Shown in pieces: positions 30,992 through 42,655 of a stretch of DNA of 64,000 bases. Both the position numbers and the translations under genes were made by a program. The stretch comes from Cryptomeria japonica (taxonomy: Eukaryota > Streptophyta > Pinopsida > Cupressales > Cupressaceae): the NCBI RefSeq assembly GCF_030272615.1, contig NC_081410.1, positions 507,863,942 to 507,927,941 on the forward strand. The letters run 5' to 3'. The notes under the pieces are model-generated. The model saw only the letters and a program-made list of their open reading frames with translations, was not told the DNA's origin and searched no databases. The stretch's first letter is position 1; each line of letters opens with the position of its first letter.

Positions 30992-31720
30992 TGGCAAACT
31001 ATTATGATTCATAGTTTCACATCATGGTGTTGAGGTGGATACAAAAAAGATAGATCCTATTGTTAACATGCCACCTCCTAAGAATGTTTCCAAACTAAAA
31101 AGTTTGCAAGGAAAGATCTAGGCTATTCGTAGGTTTGTCTCTCAACTTGCGAATCATACCTTTCCCTTCACAGAATTACTTAAAAATAATATCACTTTCC
31201 AATGGAATGAGGATTATCGTTAAGCATTCGAAGACTTAAAAACTTATTTAGCCAATCCTCCCATTCTTCAACCTGATGATCTACTATGCCTTTTCTTCTA
31301 TACACCACTTCTTCCCCTCAAGTTCTTGTAACCTTATTGGCACAATGTGATAAGGATGGTAGAGAATGCCAAGTTTATTACATAAGCCGCACTCTACTCA
31401 ATTAAAAAGTCTGATATTCTGCAATAGAAAAACAATGCCTTGCTTTAGTCTTTGCAACCCAAAAGTTGAGGCATTATCTCTTGAATGCTGAGATCCATGT
31501 TATCATTAAATTTGATCCTCTTAAACATCTTTTCTCCAAATCTGACCTTTTCGGATGCTTATCCAAGTGGGTTATGATGTTGACCGAGTTTGACCTTATT
31601 TTTGTTTCACAAAAGGCAATAAAAGGTCAAGCATTGATTGATCACTTAGTTGATGCTCCTTCACCCTTCTCCCTACCTAATCCAGAGTCTTTTTCATGAT
31701 GAATACATTTTTTTATTGAG
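30992..31720 (+). pseudogene. Gypsy-1 RT thumb and first RNase H
   Basis: Broken frames give PPPKNVSKLKSLQG, NITFQWNEDYR-stop-AFEDLKTYL (Gypsy-3: RFQ-stop-DAKCQQAF), LRHYLLNAEIHVIIKFDPL, and FDLIFVSQKAIKGQALIDHL. At the two aligned sites the elements are complementary: Gypsy-1 has TGG where Gypsy-3 has TAG, and Gypsy-3 has CAA where Gypsy-1 has TAA. Confidence 0.82.
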
Positions 31721-32100
31721 GTTGATGAGACTTGGGAAATTTACTTTGATTGCTCTAAGTGTCATACAAGATTGGGGGTAGGGGTGGTCTTAATCTCTCC
31801 TAAAAGGAAGCCTATTCCTTTATCATATCGTCTCAATTTCTTATGTACCAACAACATTTTTGAATATGAAGCTCTTATAGCTAGAATTAAAGAAGCCTTG
31901 GCATTGAATGTGAAACATTTACATATTTATGGAGATTCTCAACTAATCATAAGACAAGTGATAGGAGTTTACCAAGCTAAGAATGACAAATAATCACAAT
32001 ATAGATATCTAGCTTTATCCTTGTTGTGAAAATTCAATTCTTATACCATGGAGCCTTTTCCTTGAAGAGATAATGAACATGCCGATGCAATGGTATGTGT
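31721..32100 (+). pseudogene. Gypsy-1 second (archaeal-type) RNase H
   Basis: IYFDCSKCHTRLGVGVVLIS, LSYRLNFLCTNNIFEYEALI, HIYGDSQLIIRQVIGVYQAK. It aligns with Gypsy-3 YFDGSYTRHGSGASILF, CTNNIAEYEALIIGL, VYGDSQLVIRQ. The DGS motif has become DCS. An additional archaeal-type RNase H between the usual RNase H and integrase is established for the Tat lineage. Confidence 0.85.
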
Positions 32101-33460
32101 TTCCTCTCTTGTGTCTCTAGAGGACCCCTTGGTAGATCTTAAATTCACTATTCACAACCTTACTTTCCCCGCTATTGTTGATAATCCTAGTGATGTGGCA
32201 TATTGTTGCATTATAGATTCTGACAAATGGTACTCACATGTCATGAAATATTTGAGTGATGGTGCCTTTCCTGACTCTGCGAATAAGAATGCTCAGGCTA
32301 GGATTCACAAATTGGGTGCTAGATACATTATCCTTTCTAATGATCTTTATAGGAGGGGTTATAATGGTCTTCTTCTTTAATGCTTAAAGATGGCTGAAGT
32401 CCCTATTGCTTTTGAGGAAGCATATTCAGGTGCTTGTGGGGGGCATTTTGGGGGTAGATTTTTAGTTCAGAGATTTCTCCAAATAGGATATTATTAACAA
32501 ACCATGGAGAAGGATTCCATTGCATTCGTTAAACGATGTCATCAGTGTCAACAACATAGAAATTTGATCCATGCCCCTGCCCAAGAGCTACGATCACAAG
32601 TAGAATCTTGGCCCTTTTCTACATGGGGTTTGGATCTTGTTGGTAAAAGATCTCCTCCTTCATCTCAAGGGCATACTTTCATCATAACTACCACTGATTA
32701 CTTGATAAAATAGGTGGAAGTTATTTCTCTTCAATTCACTATGGCTGAAGTAATTTCTCGATTTGGGATACCTTCTGCCTTAGTTTTAGATAATGGAACG
32801 TCATTCAAAAATAAGGATGTGAAGAAGTTTCTTGAGAAATATCATATTCAACATAGATTTTCTACACCTTATCATCCCCAATAAAATGGTCAAGTTGAGT
32901 CTTCTAATAGGATAATTGAACAAATTCTTTGAAAGACTGTGAACAAGCATGGTAAGGATTGGCATACTCAATTGACCTATGCTCTGTGGGCCTATCACAT
33001 GAGTATACATGTTGCTATAGGTTGTACCCCTTATAATCTTGTTTATGGTGCTGATGCCATTATGCCTTTGGAGTTAGAAATTCCTTCTTTGAGAGTTTCT
33101 CTTAGGGGTATAGTGGATAATGATTCTTATAGAGAGCAAAGACTTCAACAACTTAAGATTCTCGATGAATGGCATATGAATGCCCTTGAGCATATTCAAG
33201 CATATCATAAAAAATTGCAATGAAGCTACAATGAAAGGGTTATTCAACGTTCCTTCTAAGTAGGGGATTTATTCCTTTATGAGAATCAACACAACGTGAA
33301 TGCCTTACCCGAGGAGAAGGGAAAATTAAGTCCTAATTGGCTTGGACCATACAATGTTGTCGAGGTCTATGGATCAAGTTCTTACATGATAGCAAATGTT
33401 GAAGGTATGCCTCTCAAGGAACCTATAAATACTATGCACCTTTATAGATACTATGCCTAG
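32101..33460 (+). pseudogene. Gypsy-1 integrase
   Basis: Zinc-binding end VKRCHQCQQHRNLIHAPAQE, core WPFSTWGLDLVGKRSPPSSQ, SALVLDNGTSFKNKDVKKFL, FSTPYHPQ-stop-NGQVESSNR, DWHTQLTYALWAYHMSIHV, and YNLVYGADAIMPLELEIPS. A chromodomain is not seen. The C-terminus ends LYRYYA at 33460. Stops include TAA at the Gln of the PQxNGQ box. Aligns with Gypsy-3 61100-62150. Confidence 0.9.
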
Positions 33461-34394
33461 TTCTATTTTTCTCTCTCTTTTTTTCTTCCTAGTCTCTCTC
33501 TATATCTTTTTCTTCAAAATTGGGTAATATTTTAGCATGTCTTCATTAAAGTATGTAAGATGGAATGATGTTATATTGTTTGGTATACATTACTTCATTC
33601 TCGACAAGCATGTCTTATTACTTTATTGTTTGTCTTGGATTATTTTATGTAAATTGTAATTGATTTACATTTCATATGTGTTAGCATGTTATACAATTTC
33701 TTATGTTTTGAGTAGAATTATATCAATTTATGTTTAATTAGAGTTAATTAAATCACATTAGTTATATAGTTCTCACGCTTAATACATTCTTCTTTTACAT
33801 CATCAACGTAGCATTTGATTAAATACTTAGTTATTTAATTAAATCACACATGTATCAATTTAATCATGAAGCATTGAGAAATCAATCACATGGAAATTAA
33901 ATCAGATATACAAGCTCATTGCTCAATATGTTACTTCTAATCTAAGAAATGCATATATTTTTTAAGCATTAAAATAACATAATCATGAGTGTCATCATAT
34001 ATACATCAATACATCAAAATCATCTCCTATCCCTAGGACTACTAGCTAAAGGATGGTTGCTAGATGCCCCGTCCTGATCTGGCCGTGGGAGTGGCCCCAT
34101 GGGGGTGTATCATGATATAGACCACAAGTGACTCCACAAGGAGCTCCTGCATTCCCTCTCCATCATGATCCCTCGATATGTGGTTGTCTCTATCTGTGAC
34201 ATTGCTAGGTCATGCTTTGTCATAATCTCTCTTGTAGGACCTCCACCTCTATCCGAATAGAGGAGAAAAGTTCCTTGTGTCATCATGCATTCCTTTGGGA
34301 ATGGTGCACTATCTATGAGGAACTAGGAATGTGTACAGTCACAATAAGGTCTATCACTGCATTCTGAATCAAAGAACACCACTCCTAGATGGTA
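33461..34394 (+). other. Gypsy-1 untranslated stretch after integrase
   Basis: AT-rich, pyrimidine-rich at first (TTTCTCTCTCTTTTTTTCTTCC), then repeated CATCA/TTAATTAAAT-type sequence to about 34020. From about 34030 base composition changes toward the antisense PMD gene region. No supported ORF. Confidence 0.5.
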
Positions 34395-36115
34395 GCTGCA
34401 AGATAGAAAGAAATTTTTCATTAGTAACATTCTATGTCATCAAATGTAAAATAGGTAAGATACATAAATAAATCAATAATAGGATGACTTACTTGGATCT
34501 CCCTCTCGCTAGTAGGGATTGTGGACAACAAATGCCTGAGACTAGGACCCGTTAGGCTCTCTACACTTGTACTGTCTCTGTATAGTAGGTTTGGGCCAAT
34601 GGGAACCAAGATTAGGACCCCTTATAGGGTCCCTCTTTGCCTGCAGTGGGAGACTCAATGGAACTAGGGCTATGGTATCCTCCTCAAAGTGATGAGGCAC
34701 TGCATCTGACTCATCCTCCTCCTCCTCCTCATCTTCCTCATCCTCATCCTCGTCCTCCTCATCCTCCTCATCCTCATCATCCTCTTCCTCTCCATCCTCC
34801 TCATCATCTCCATCCTAATATCCCTCTGTGTTATCAGGATCATCTCCATCTCTACCTATCTCCTACTCCTCTATATTATCAATTGGATCATCTGAACCCT
34901 CCTCAGATGCATCAGAGCCCTCTCCATCACCTGACTATCTCCATGGTCCAGGGTTCCCTCTAGGGTATGTCCTCCCCCACCATGTGATGTACCATTGATG
35001 CATGCTTGAACCATCTCTATAATCTGTCGCTATATCCTGACCCAACCCATCTAAATCCATGATGTCGATCTCATCACTGGTAGGCCTAGGAATGGCTCCT
35101 AGCATTAGCATCACATGTGAGTGTTGGATGAACATAGGAACGTTAGTAGGAACACACTACTCAAACCCAAACTATCACCAAACTTAGTTAAAGTAGTAGG
35201 GAATGACTATGTTGTTTTATTGCCCCTCTAATAGACGGCTCCTCTGCATGCTGAACATTTTCCTATGTATCCCTACCCACATGGACATGCTAAGATAGGG
35301 TCTCCATATGATCCCACTCGATATCAATCTATCTAACCTCAACCTCCAATATAGGAGATCATCGAATCGCCACTCACGGGTAGGAGGATAAGAATATACC
35401 CTAGGCTGCTTTGGGACTAGCTCTATGGGGGCTCCACTAGGCCTAGTGTAGGTAATATGCTCAAACATCCACACCTGTATTAGGATTCATGTCAACAGGC
35501 TGCTTCCTTGTCCAAACACATAATCCCCAAGGTCATCATAGAGATGCACAAGCATGCTCCAACCCCAAGAGTATACTCTTCTATGTCTATCCATCACTTG
35601 TATGGCATAAATGAGTCCTCCATGCACATATGTGTCGCACCCATTAAGGCACACGACTAATGCAAGGGTTGCAATCATGACTCACCTCACTAATGGAACC
35701 TCACCAATAGGGTTTAGGAGCAAACTAACCATGATGCGGCCCCTTGTCTGGTTGTGTATCACTCTCCCCACAAAATATACCTACTCTCTCACACAATCCT
35801 CCTCTGTTTGGTCAGATCGGTATCTCTAGCTCTCTCCTCTAATGAGAAGGTGAAGAATACGGTATACATCCTCAAGGGTAACCATCACCTCCCCCATAAG
35901 TAGTGAGAACATCGAGGAGTCTGTATCCCACCTCTCCATCAGTGCCATCAACATTGTAAAATGGAATCGGATGGCCGACATGGTCATCACATCCCATAGG
36001 CCCACTATGTGTAGCAAATCCCTCTCTCCTACTATCTACCTTGCGATCTGCTCCTCAAGACTCCAAAAGGTGAGATCGGCGGTATGCTCGTGGATGTACG
36101 ATAGTGTCGACAAAA
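34395..36115 (-). pseudogene. Plant mobile domain (PMD) gene remnant, antisense inside Gypsy-1
   Basis: Minus-strand pieces in order: DLTFWSLEEQIAR, stop, IVGERDLLHIVGLW, SAIRFHFTMLMALMERWDTD, FSLLMGEVMVTLEDVYRILH, HGGLIYAIQVMDRHRRVYSW, MLVHLYDDLGDY, VWMFEHITYTRPSGAPIEL, YWRLRLDRLISSGIIWRPYL, then VW-stop-stop-FGFE-stop-CVPTNVP and a long Glu/Asp tail (34680-34930). This is the PMD layout (MAIN/MAIL1-type, PF10536): W-x-pattern-TLEDV, LYxxL, WxxEH, R-x-FG-x-Q. Stops at predicted Gln/Arg sites match CAG-to-TAG and CGA-to-TGA. In Tat elements extra antisense ORFs before the 3' LTR are known. Confidence 0.78.
34690..34930 (-). repeat. Glu/Asp-coding trinucleotide-like repeat
   Basis: Plus strand is CTC/CAT/CCT-rich (TCCTCCTCCTCCTCATCTTCC). 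On the minus strand it encodes the acidic tail of the PMD remnant. The plus-strand Pro/His ORF over it (34637-34963) is an artefact of this repeat. Confidence 0.75.
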
Positions 36116-36229
36116 CACAAAGAAATCTATCATAAGTAATCGATCAATCATCTATCATCATCTAATCAATGCAATCATTATATTGGTTTTAGCATTCATC
36201 GCCTGATCTTGTGTCGTCGTTGGTCACCC

Positions 36230-36380
36230 CAAATAGGGACTAGGGTGCCTTGAGTGGACTAGGGCACCATACTAGGACCATGGTGCCCAGAGGGGACCAT
36301 GGCACCCTAGGAGGACCAGAGTGCCCTAGGATGCCTAGGTGTCCAGAGAGAGGGCCTAGGCCTAGACTAGGAAATGACAT
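36230..36380. repeat. Cluster of GGTGCCC/GGGCACC near-palindromes
   Basis: Repeated GGACCATGGTGCCC-like units, including a perfect 9-bp inverted repeat GGGCACCAT (36262-36270) / ATGGTGCCC (36280-36288). Related CACCCTGGTCC-type motifs occur in the Gypsy-1 LTRs (about 19890-20053 and 38280-38440) and at 39085-39170. It has no coding value. The role is unknown. Confidence 0.55.
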
Positions 36381-37093
36381 CATCACTTTTAAAAACTATG
36401 AAAACATGAAAAAGTCAAATGCAGTCAACAAAGGGTCAACTCACATCATCAAGTGGTCGGCTCGCAAGTACGGACAGGCACAGGATCTCCATCCGTGTAG
36501 GTCACTCAGGTTGGTGTCAAGGAATGATGGCTTGTATGTGGGATCCTTTGTAGTGAATAGTACCAAAAAGTTAGAAAGTGACAAATGAAGGTGTCACTTT
36601 CATATTTATGTGTTATGCACTTTTTGACTTTATGTTTTTCAGATTAAAACCCTAATTTCTGCACTTTTTCTTCAATCTATTATATATTGAGCTAGGAAGC
36701 TTTGATTATCGTATCATTAGTGGCATTAGAATTGTGAGTTCACCCTCTCACTCTGGATTAGTTCCATACCATGCTTGGATGAGTAATCAAGCCTTGTTGT
36801 AAACTTACTTCATCATAATTCATTGTGGAAAACATGATACTGTGTTTCACCTCACTAATAAGGAAGTCAAAATAGGGGGGGCATATAGCTACCCACAAAT
36901 TTCATCACCTTCCTTAGTAAGCATTAGGTGATTTTGTGATCTAACATGTGGTTTTTTAGGGTGTGGTTCCTAACTATGTACTGCAGATACCATTGGAGGC
37001 TTCATTCGATAACTTATGGATATATCCTTTTTCAAATAATGTTTACTTTTCATTACTTTAGCTTGCATATGCACGTAGGTTCATATAACCACT

Positions 37094-37104
37094 AAAGTGG
37101 GGGA
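37094..37104 (+). other. Polypurine tract of Gypsy-1
   Basis: AAAGTGGGGGA shortly before the 3' LTR start at 37114. Confidence 0.7.
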
Positions 37105-37113
37105 TAAATATAG

Positions 37114-38719
37114 TGTCATAAATTGTACACCCTTGCTAGGGTGGTATAATTTCACACCTAGGTTAGCACCCACCTTAGTGTGTCTTGCATCTTGCATTTC
37201 TCATTTCCCTTTAAAAATTTAATTAATTAATTTAATTTAATCTAAGGTCATGTCTCATCACTTTACATATTCTAAAGTTGGGCCCTTTACCCTAAGTGTG
37301 CCTCTTTTCATCTTATTCCTCCAATGAATCTTTTAATCATAAACCCTAATTATGTCTTATTTTGACTGTTTAGGCCCGATTTCGCATATCAAAACATCTT
37401 GAAATCAGCTTTAACTTTGGTATGCACTCTAATATCATCATATCTAATGGCCTCAAAAATTTGGTTAAAAGTTGGTCGGACCATGGCGTGAATGCACATG
37501 GTCCGTGACCTTTTTCTTGAAATTTTGGGAGCACAATCCTATGATATAATAATTCTTAACTCCAAAATATGAGCATGTAATTCAAATCCTAGGTCAGCCT
37601 AAACATGAAATTAAGATCTAGGGTTTCATACTTAAGAGTTCTCTTTCTTCATTTGAAAAGGTCTTCTTCTAAGAATCTAAGAGTAGGTTTTAGGAGTATT
37701 AGAGCCTTCTTTGTAGCGAAAGAGTAGATATTTGAATTCTTCAACAACATTCAACATTCATCCATCAAACATTCATCAAGCATCATTTTATCAATTGGGG
37801 TCTTTTGAAGATATAGAAGAACAATAACAGATCACCGACTAACGATTGGCTTGTACCTCTCCCTTGGGGTTGGGTATGGTTTCATGTTGTTTTCATATCT
37901 TTGATTAAGCTTCATTTTGATTCATATTCATGCTTTAGATCACTTTGCATTGTGGATTTAGAGCATTTACTTTGTCAATTATAAGCAATTAGGGTTTACT
38001 CTTTAGGATTGCTCTAGTTTGTTTACTTTCATTCTTAGGATCTTGCACAAACACAAGGTTATTGCACACACATTTTTAGTATATAATCAACTATTTGTGG
38101 AGGTGGAAATCACTAACAGGGGGGTTTGACTAAGGCAAAACCCTATATAGCCACCCCAAACTCTCTTTTTCAGCTTGAGGTATAGGTTCGGATCCGAGCG
38201 TCGCTGGAAGTTTCAGGATCGGAAGAGAACACAAAGATAGTTCTGGATTGCAGACCTTACTAGAAACTCCAAGGACAAGGGTGTGATACCCTAGTCCCTC
38301 CCAAGAAAGTGGAGTGGTTCCATGGTCCTACTCTCTTTTAGTAGGAATTAGCAAAGAATCACTTTGTAGACTCCATAATCTCTCTAGTCATTTGCAGCTC
38401 CAGAATTGCAGAATCAGGATAGTGGCATGACACCCTCGTCCCAAACATTTCTAGTTAGATTTTAGACATAGGTTCAACTCTAATTTCTCCTTCTGATCTA
38501 TACTTTTTAGTAGTGTATCAGTTGTTCTTTGATCTGCATTCACAAATTAGGTTTTGCTTACTTACTTGCTTTCTAGGTTAGATTGCATTTTACATCATTC
38601 CTCTCTCTCATTTACAAGAAAGGAATAGAAAACCTAAGAGGTAATCCACAACTCTCTCTTTCTCATAAGAAGTAGCTAACATGCATTACCTCCCTAGGTT
38701 CCTTCATATTCCATGAGTG
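37114..38719 (+). repeat. Gypsy-1 3' LTR
   Basis: Unbroken counterpart of the three 5' pieces: TGTCATAAATTGTACACCC at the left, through AATCTTTTAATCATAAACC (the point where element B entered the other copy) and CACCCTCGTCCCAAACATTTC (the point where Copia-2 entered). It ends near CCATGAGTG. Total length about 1606, equal to the sum of the 5' pieces. Confidence 0.9.
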
Positions 38720-40280
38720 TGTATGAGAGTAGGATTAGGGTTACCATACTTACTCTCACTTTTTCCCGTAGACAACCAGAATATACCAGAGGAAATATCA
38801 ACCTTTGTAAAACAGTGATTAGCAAAACAATACTACAAACCGGATCAGAAAATATTCCCAATCACACTGGGTTAAATCATAAGAATGTGTTGACATCTAT
38901 AAAAACATCATATCCTAGTAGTAGCAATGCACGACAATATCCAATAGGGAGAATCTCCTTATATACTCTCCCATCTAAAAACATGCTAATTTTATGACAT
39001 AGGCTGACACAGAGAGGGATTTCTTGCTCAAATTTAAAAATGAAAGAGAGGTTCAAAATGGGGCCCAAATAAGGAGGACCAAAGAATTGTGCCCTAGTCC
39101 CAATGAGGACAAAATCACCACACCCTGGTCCTACCTTATAGTAAGACTAGACTAAGGGACCATGCAGTGTATGAAGTGAAAATAAGGCCATATTTGCATG
39201 ATGCAAGCATAATCATGTCTTAATTAAGAATCGTGGGACAAACACTAAGGTGATGGCCCAAAATGTGGACTAAATTGTAATGGAGTATAATTTAGGATGC
39301 TACAGACAAGATACTTCATTCCAAAAACTAGACATAGTCCTTTTGTATGTCCTATATGGGGTGTAAATGCATGAAACTAGACCTAACTCTTAGAAGAGAT
39401 GTTCTTCATTCCCAAAACTAGAAATTTTGTTTTTTAATTGCATGTCTTATACATTTTATTGCATCCATCAAGCATTCATCATCAAGCATTATCAAGTACT
39501 CAAAGCATCATTTCATCCCACCATATCTTTTAAGCATCATAGAAAAAAGTCATATCAATCTTCATGCAAGCATGTATGTTTGATTACGTAATTTATCTGT
39601 TAGTCATGTTATTGCATTCAATACTCATGATCACCTCTAAAGAGAATTTCATCATCAATCTTTTATCATCCATTGAAAATATAAGGCATATCTTCTAGAA
39701 TTTACTTCAGTATTTATATTTCCTATTTCAATTCAATTCAAAATTAATTCCTAAATTGAGATTCGATAGAAGGAAAACCCTATTTACAAGCCTTTTCTTT
39801 TTTTCTATGTGTAGGAAATTAAGGTACTATAATTGAAGATTCTGATAGAATAGATGATGACAAACAAGTTCAACTTTTGCAGATGCACAAAGAGGAGGAC
39901 CAAGTAGATTCCACCGCGTTGGTCTCAAGAATTCAGCTCAATCTTTTGATAGTGAATCCTATGTGTCTTCTTGATCCTGAAAACATCCACTTGTTTACCT
40001 ATAAGTTCTAGGACCAGGACTTTGTACCCTCTTGGTCTCAACAATTTGACCTAGATTTTTACCTACTAGTTTTGAACCACTTTCTCCTCTCATATCTCTG
40101 TCTATGTCTCTGTGTGAAGTCTGGAACATTCTATTATTACTATTTTGGTTCAATTTTCTATTGTTTTCCCCTAGAACTTCTACATCTTCAAATCCAATTT
40201 AGACTCAACTAAAGGAGGAATACCAGTTTGATGTGTATTTAATCTCTTAGAGAGTTGGATCAATTAGATCCATCTTTTAT
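38720..40280. other. Unassigned repeat-derived stretch
   Basis: No convincing ORF. Contains GGTCC-type motifs like those in the Gypsy-1 LTR (39085-39170), two near-copies of TTCATTCC..AAAACTAGA (about 39315 and 39405) and CATCA-rich AT sequence (39460-39700) like the 3' parts of the Tat elements. Probably eroded gypsy sequence. Confidence 0.4.
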
Positions 40281-40289
40281 CTTTAATAT

Positions 40290-40770
40290 TGGTGTGGATA
40301 TTAGTAGCGTTATCAATCCTCTAAGTGGTAAAGCCCTAAAATTTCACTATTAAACATTGCCCTCCAAAAGATTGGACTTCAAAGTAAAGTGATTTAGCTT
40401 ATCCAAGAATGTATTACTACTCCAAGGTTCTCTATTTCTATTAATGGAGTTGGTAAAGGTTTCTTTCTAATGAAAGGGATCTCATTAGGGCGATCCCTTG
40501 TCTCCCTATCTATTCATCCTACTGGTTGAGGTTCTTGGCAAAAATATAGCTAGAATTATCTCCTTAAATAAGGTTAAAGGTGTTATGATAACATCCCCCC
40601 TCCCTCCTTCCTCACACCAACAATTTGTTGATGACACTGTCTTTTTTGGCTTATGTTTTTTCCAATAAAGCTCAACATGGGAAGGCATTTCTCAACATGT
40701 ATGCTCAAATTTCTGGGCAATATATAAATTATAAAAAAAAGTGTTTTATATTTTTTTAATATCGAGAAAC
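40290..40770 (+). pseudogene. LINE (non-LTR) reverse transcriptase fragment
   Basis: Broken frames give ISINGVGKGFFLMKGISLG, then HQQFVDDTVFFG (catalytic F-V-D-D box), NKAQHGKAFLNMYAQISGQY and INYKKKCFIFF. This fits the plant L1-type RT sequence running from the GxxQGxPLSP-like block through FADD/FVDD to SGQxIN. Two or more frameshifts. It is the only non-LTR element seen. Confidence 0.72.
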
Positions 40771-41117
40771 CACTCCAAGTGAAAATTATTAGGATTCGAT
40801 AATTTCAAATGGACACTCTCTTGGTGACCTGTCTATAACTATTTCTAGAGACTAAAATAATTTCTCACAATTATTGCTTTGGAATTGTGAAAAGAATTTC
40901 AAAAAAAAAGTAAGCTGGAAAGGAAAGAATATGAGTAAAGATGGAAAGTTTTGTTGGAAATATGTGTTATCATTGATTTCAACCTGATATATGACAATAT
41001 ATGTTGTCCTATGTGTGGTATTTGACTAGTGATAGTGAGATGTCATTAATGATTAGTTAGAGAGAGTGACTATTGCAGTAATGAATATGTATACTATCCT
41101 TGATCATATGGATATGT

Positions 41118-42655
41118 TGAACACACCATATGACTAAGAAGGGGGGAGGGAATTAGTCTAGACTTCATGAGTACTTAAATTTATCTTCAAACTTTAATCC
41201 ACGACTATATAATCAAAATAATAATGAATCATGAAAACATAAAGCACATTAAATACATGAACACTAGATTTACTTGGAAAACCCAAGATGGAAAAAACCA
41301 TGTTGAGAATCAGACTCACAATACTAATATAACATATTACAATGTTTCCTCTGAAACCCACCGCTCCTGGGAGGACTTGCATAACTGAGGCACACAACCT
41401 TATGGCGAGATACAAATGACCTGAAATGCTGAAACGCACTCTCTTAGGGAAAGAAAAGCTACCAATAGACTCACTATCTTCTAATATAGAAACAAGATCT
41501 CCTGATCATGAAATTGACTTTGAATCAGTGATTCAAGTGACTGAGATCATGGCTAAAATTTATAACTTCAAATTCTATCTCAAAACTTTGTCATATAGAA
41601 AATAATATCACACAACCTCAATATCAAATCTTCTTTTTAACCACCAATGTATTCTACTTGTCAATTTTCACACTTTCCATTCAAACACTCATATATATGT
41701 ACTCCTTTATATACAACATTAATCATTAAAAACCTTAACTAGGTTGGCCACACATAGAGTAAACAATAAGACATAAATTTGGCCATCTGGACTAATAACA
41801 ACCATTTCAGTCCATTCCAAGAGATAAAGAGGACCCAAAAACATCATAACACATACATTTCCAATGAGTCCATTGATCTGGACTAATACATTTTCTAAAG
41901 TTGACATCAAATTAAACATGCAGATAAGCATTAAAGAACATTAGCTAGTCAACCCAAAAATAGTTATCTAATGTAAATTTCACAATGCAGATCTACACAC
42001 ACCATGGTGAGACCCAAAAAACTAACCAAATTTATCCTTCATAGGAAACCTAAACCAAGAAGATATGATCTAAGTAGCATACAAGACCACAATCAAGTAA
42101 AAACCAAACCAACTAATAACATAGTTCTTAGAATGTCAAAACTCCAATTACCAATTAGACCATCATCTAAAAACTAAATTATAATACTACCATGAGCATT
42201 TCCTCCAAAGTGTATCACTCAAATCTACATATCTAGAAGCCACCAAGAATTCTTCAGACCTATTCTGATAGGAAGACTTATTGTTAGAAACATCAACAAT
42301 CAATACTGCCATTTGAGCAATAGAGCACCTACAAATATGATAGTGTAATATACATATCTAACGTAGGAATTATATTCATAACAATAACACATAATCTTCA
42401 TATATTGGAAGAATTCAATACATTCTTCCATTGAGACATTAAAAACTCTTTCCTGCATAAATACTATTTCGTACAAATTAAAACTTCCATTACACTAGCC
42501 TTTTGGAAATATTTGAAAATTTTCACTAGACCACACAACCATGCCAAAACACTCACTTTTGGACCATCTACATGACATAATGACATCAATTACAACATAG
42601 GATAGGTTGACATTAATGATAACATAGCATAATAACTCAAGCTACCAATAGGATT
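41118..42655 (-). repeat. LTR-like block, copia-type, minus orientation
   Basis: Contains the terminal hairpin (GACTAA 41132-41137 / TTAGTC 41153-41158 around a G-rich loop) and the block TTGGAAAACCCAAGATGGAAAAAACC near 41275, which resembles GAGGAAACCCAGTGTGGGAAAAA of element B's LTR. The right end has ATGACATCAATTACAACATAGG, resembling the U3 start of Copia-2 in reverse. No interior or target duplication was found, so it may be a solo LTR or a fragment. Confidence 0.45.

Larger units (their letters stand above)
5286..38719 (+). mobile_element. Gypsy-1: Tat-type Ty3/gypsy element carrying two nested insertions
   Basis: Two matching LTRs bound it. The 5' LTR is split into 5286-5497, 18963-20053 and 27419-27709; the 3' LTR is 37114-38719. 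Removing element B and Copia-2 leaves about 12.6 kb. Interior order: a short unknown ORF, protease, degenerate G-patch, RT, RNase H, archaeal-type RNase H, integrase, an antisense PMD gene, polypurine tract. Two RNase H domains and an antisense extra ORF downstream of integrase are known traits of the Tat lineage. A recognisable gag core is missing, unlike Gypsy-3. Possible target duplication TGTAG/TGTAT is only 4 of 5, so the outer ends are approximate. Confidence 0.85.

Noticed and set aside
34637-34963. Pro/His-rich plus-strand ORF
   Set aside because: It is the complement of the acidic tail of the antisense PMD remnant, a trinucleotide-like repeat.
33300-37110. Envelope-like ORF in Gypsy-1 after integrase
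   Set aside because: The only supported coding signal there is on the opposite strand and matches PMD; no signal peptide or transmembrane pattern on the sense strand.
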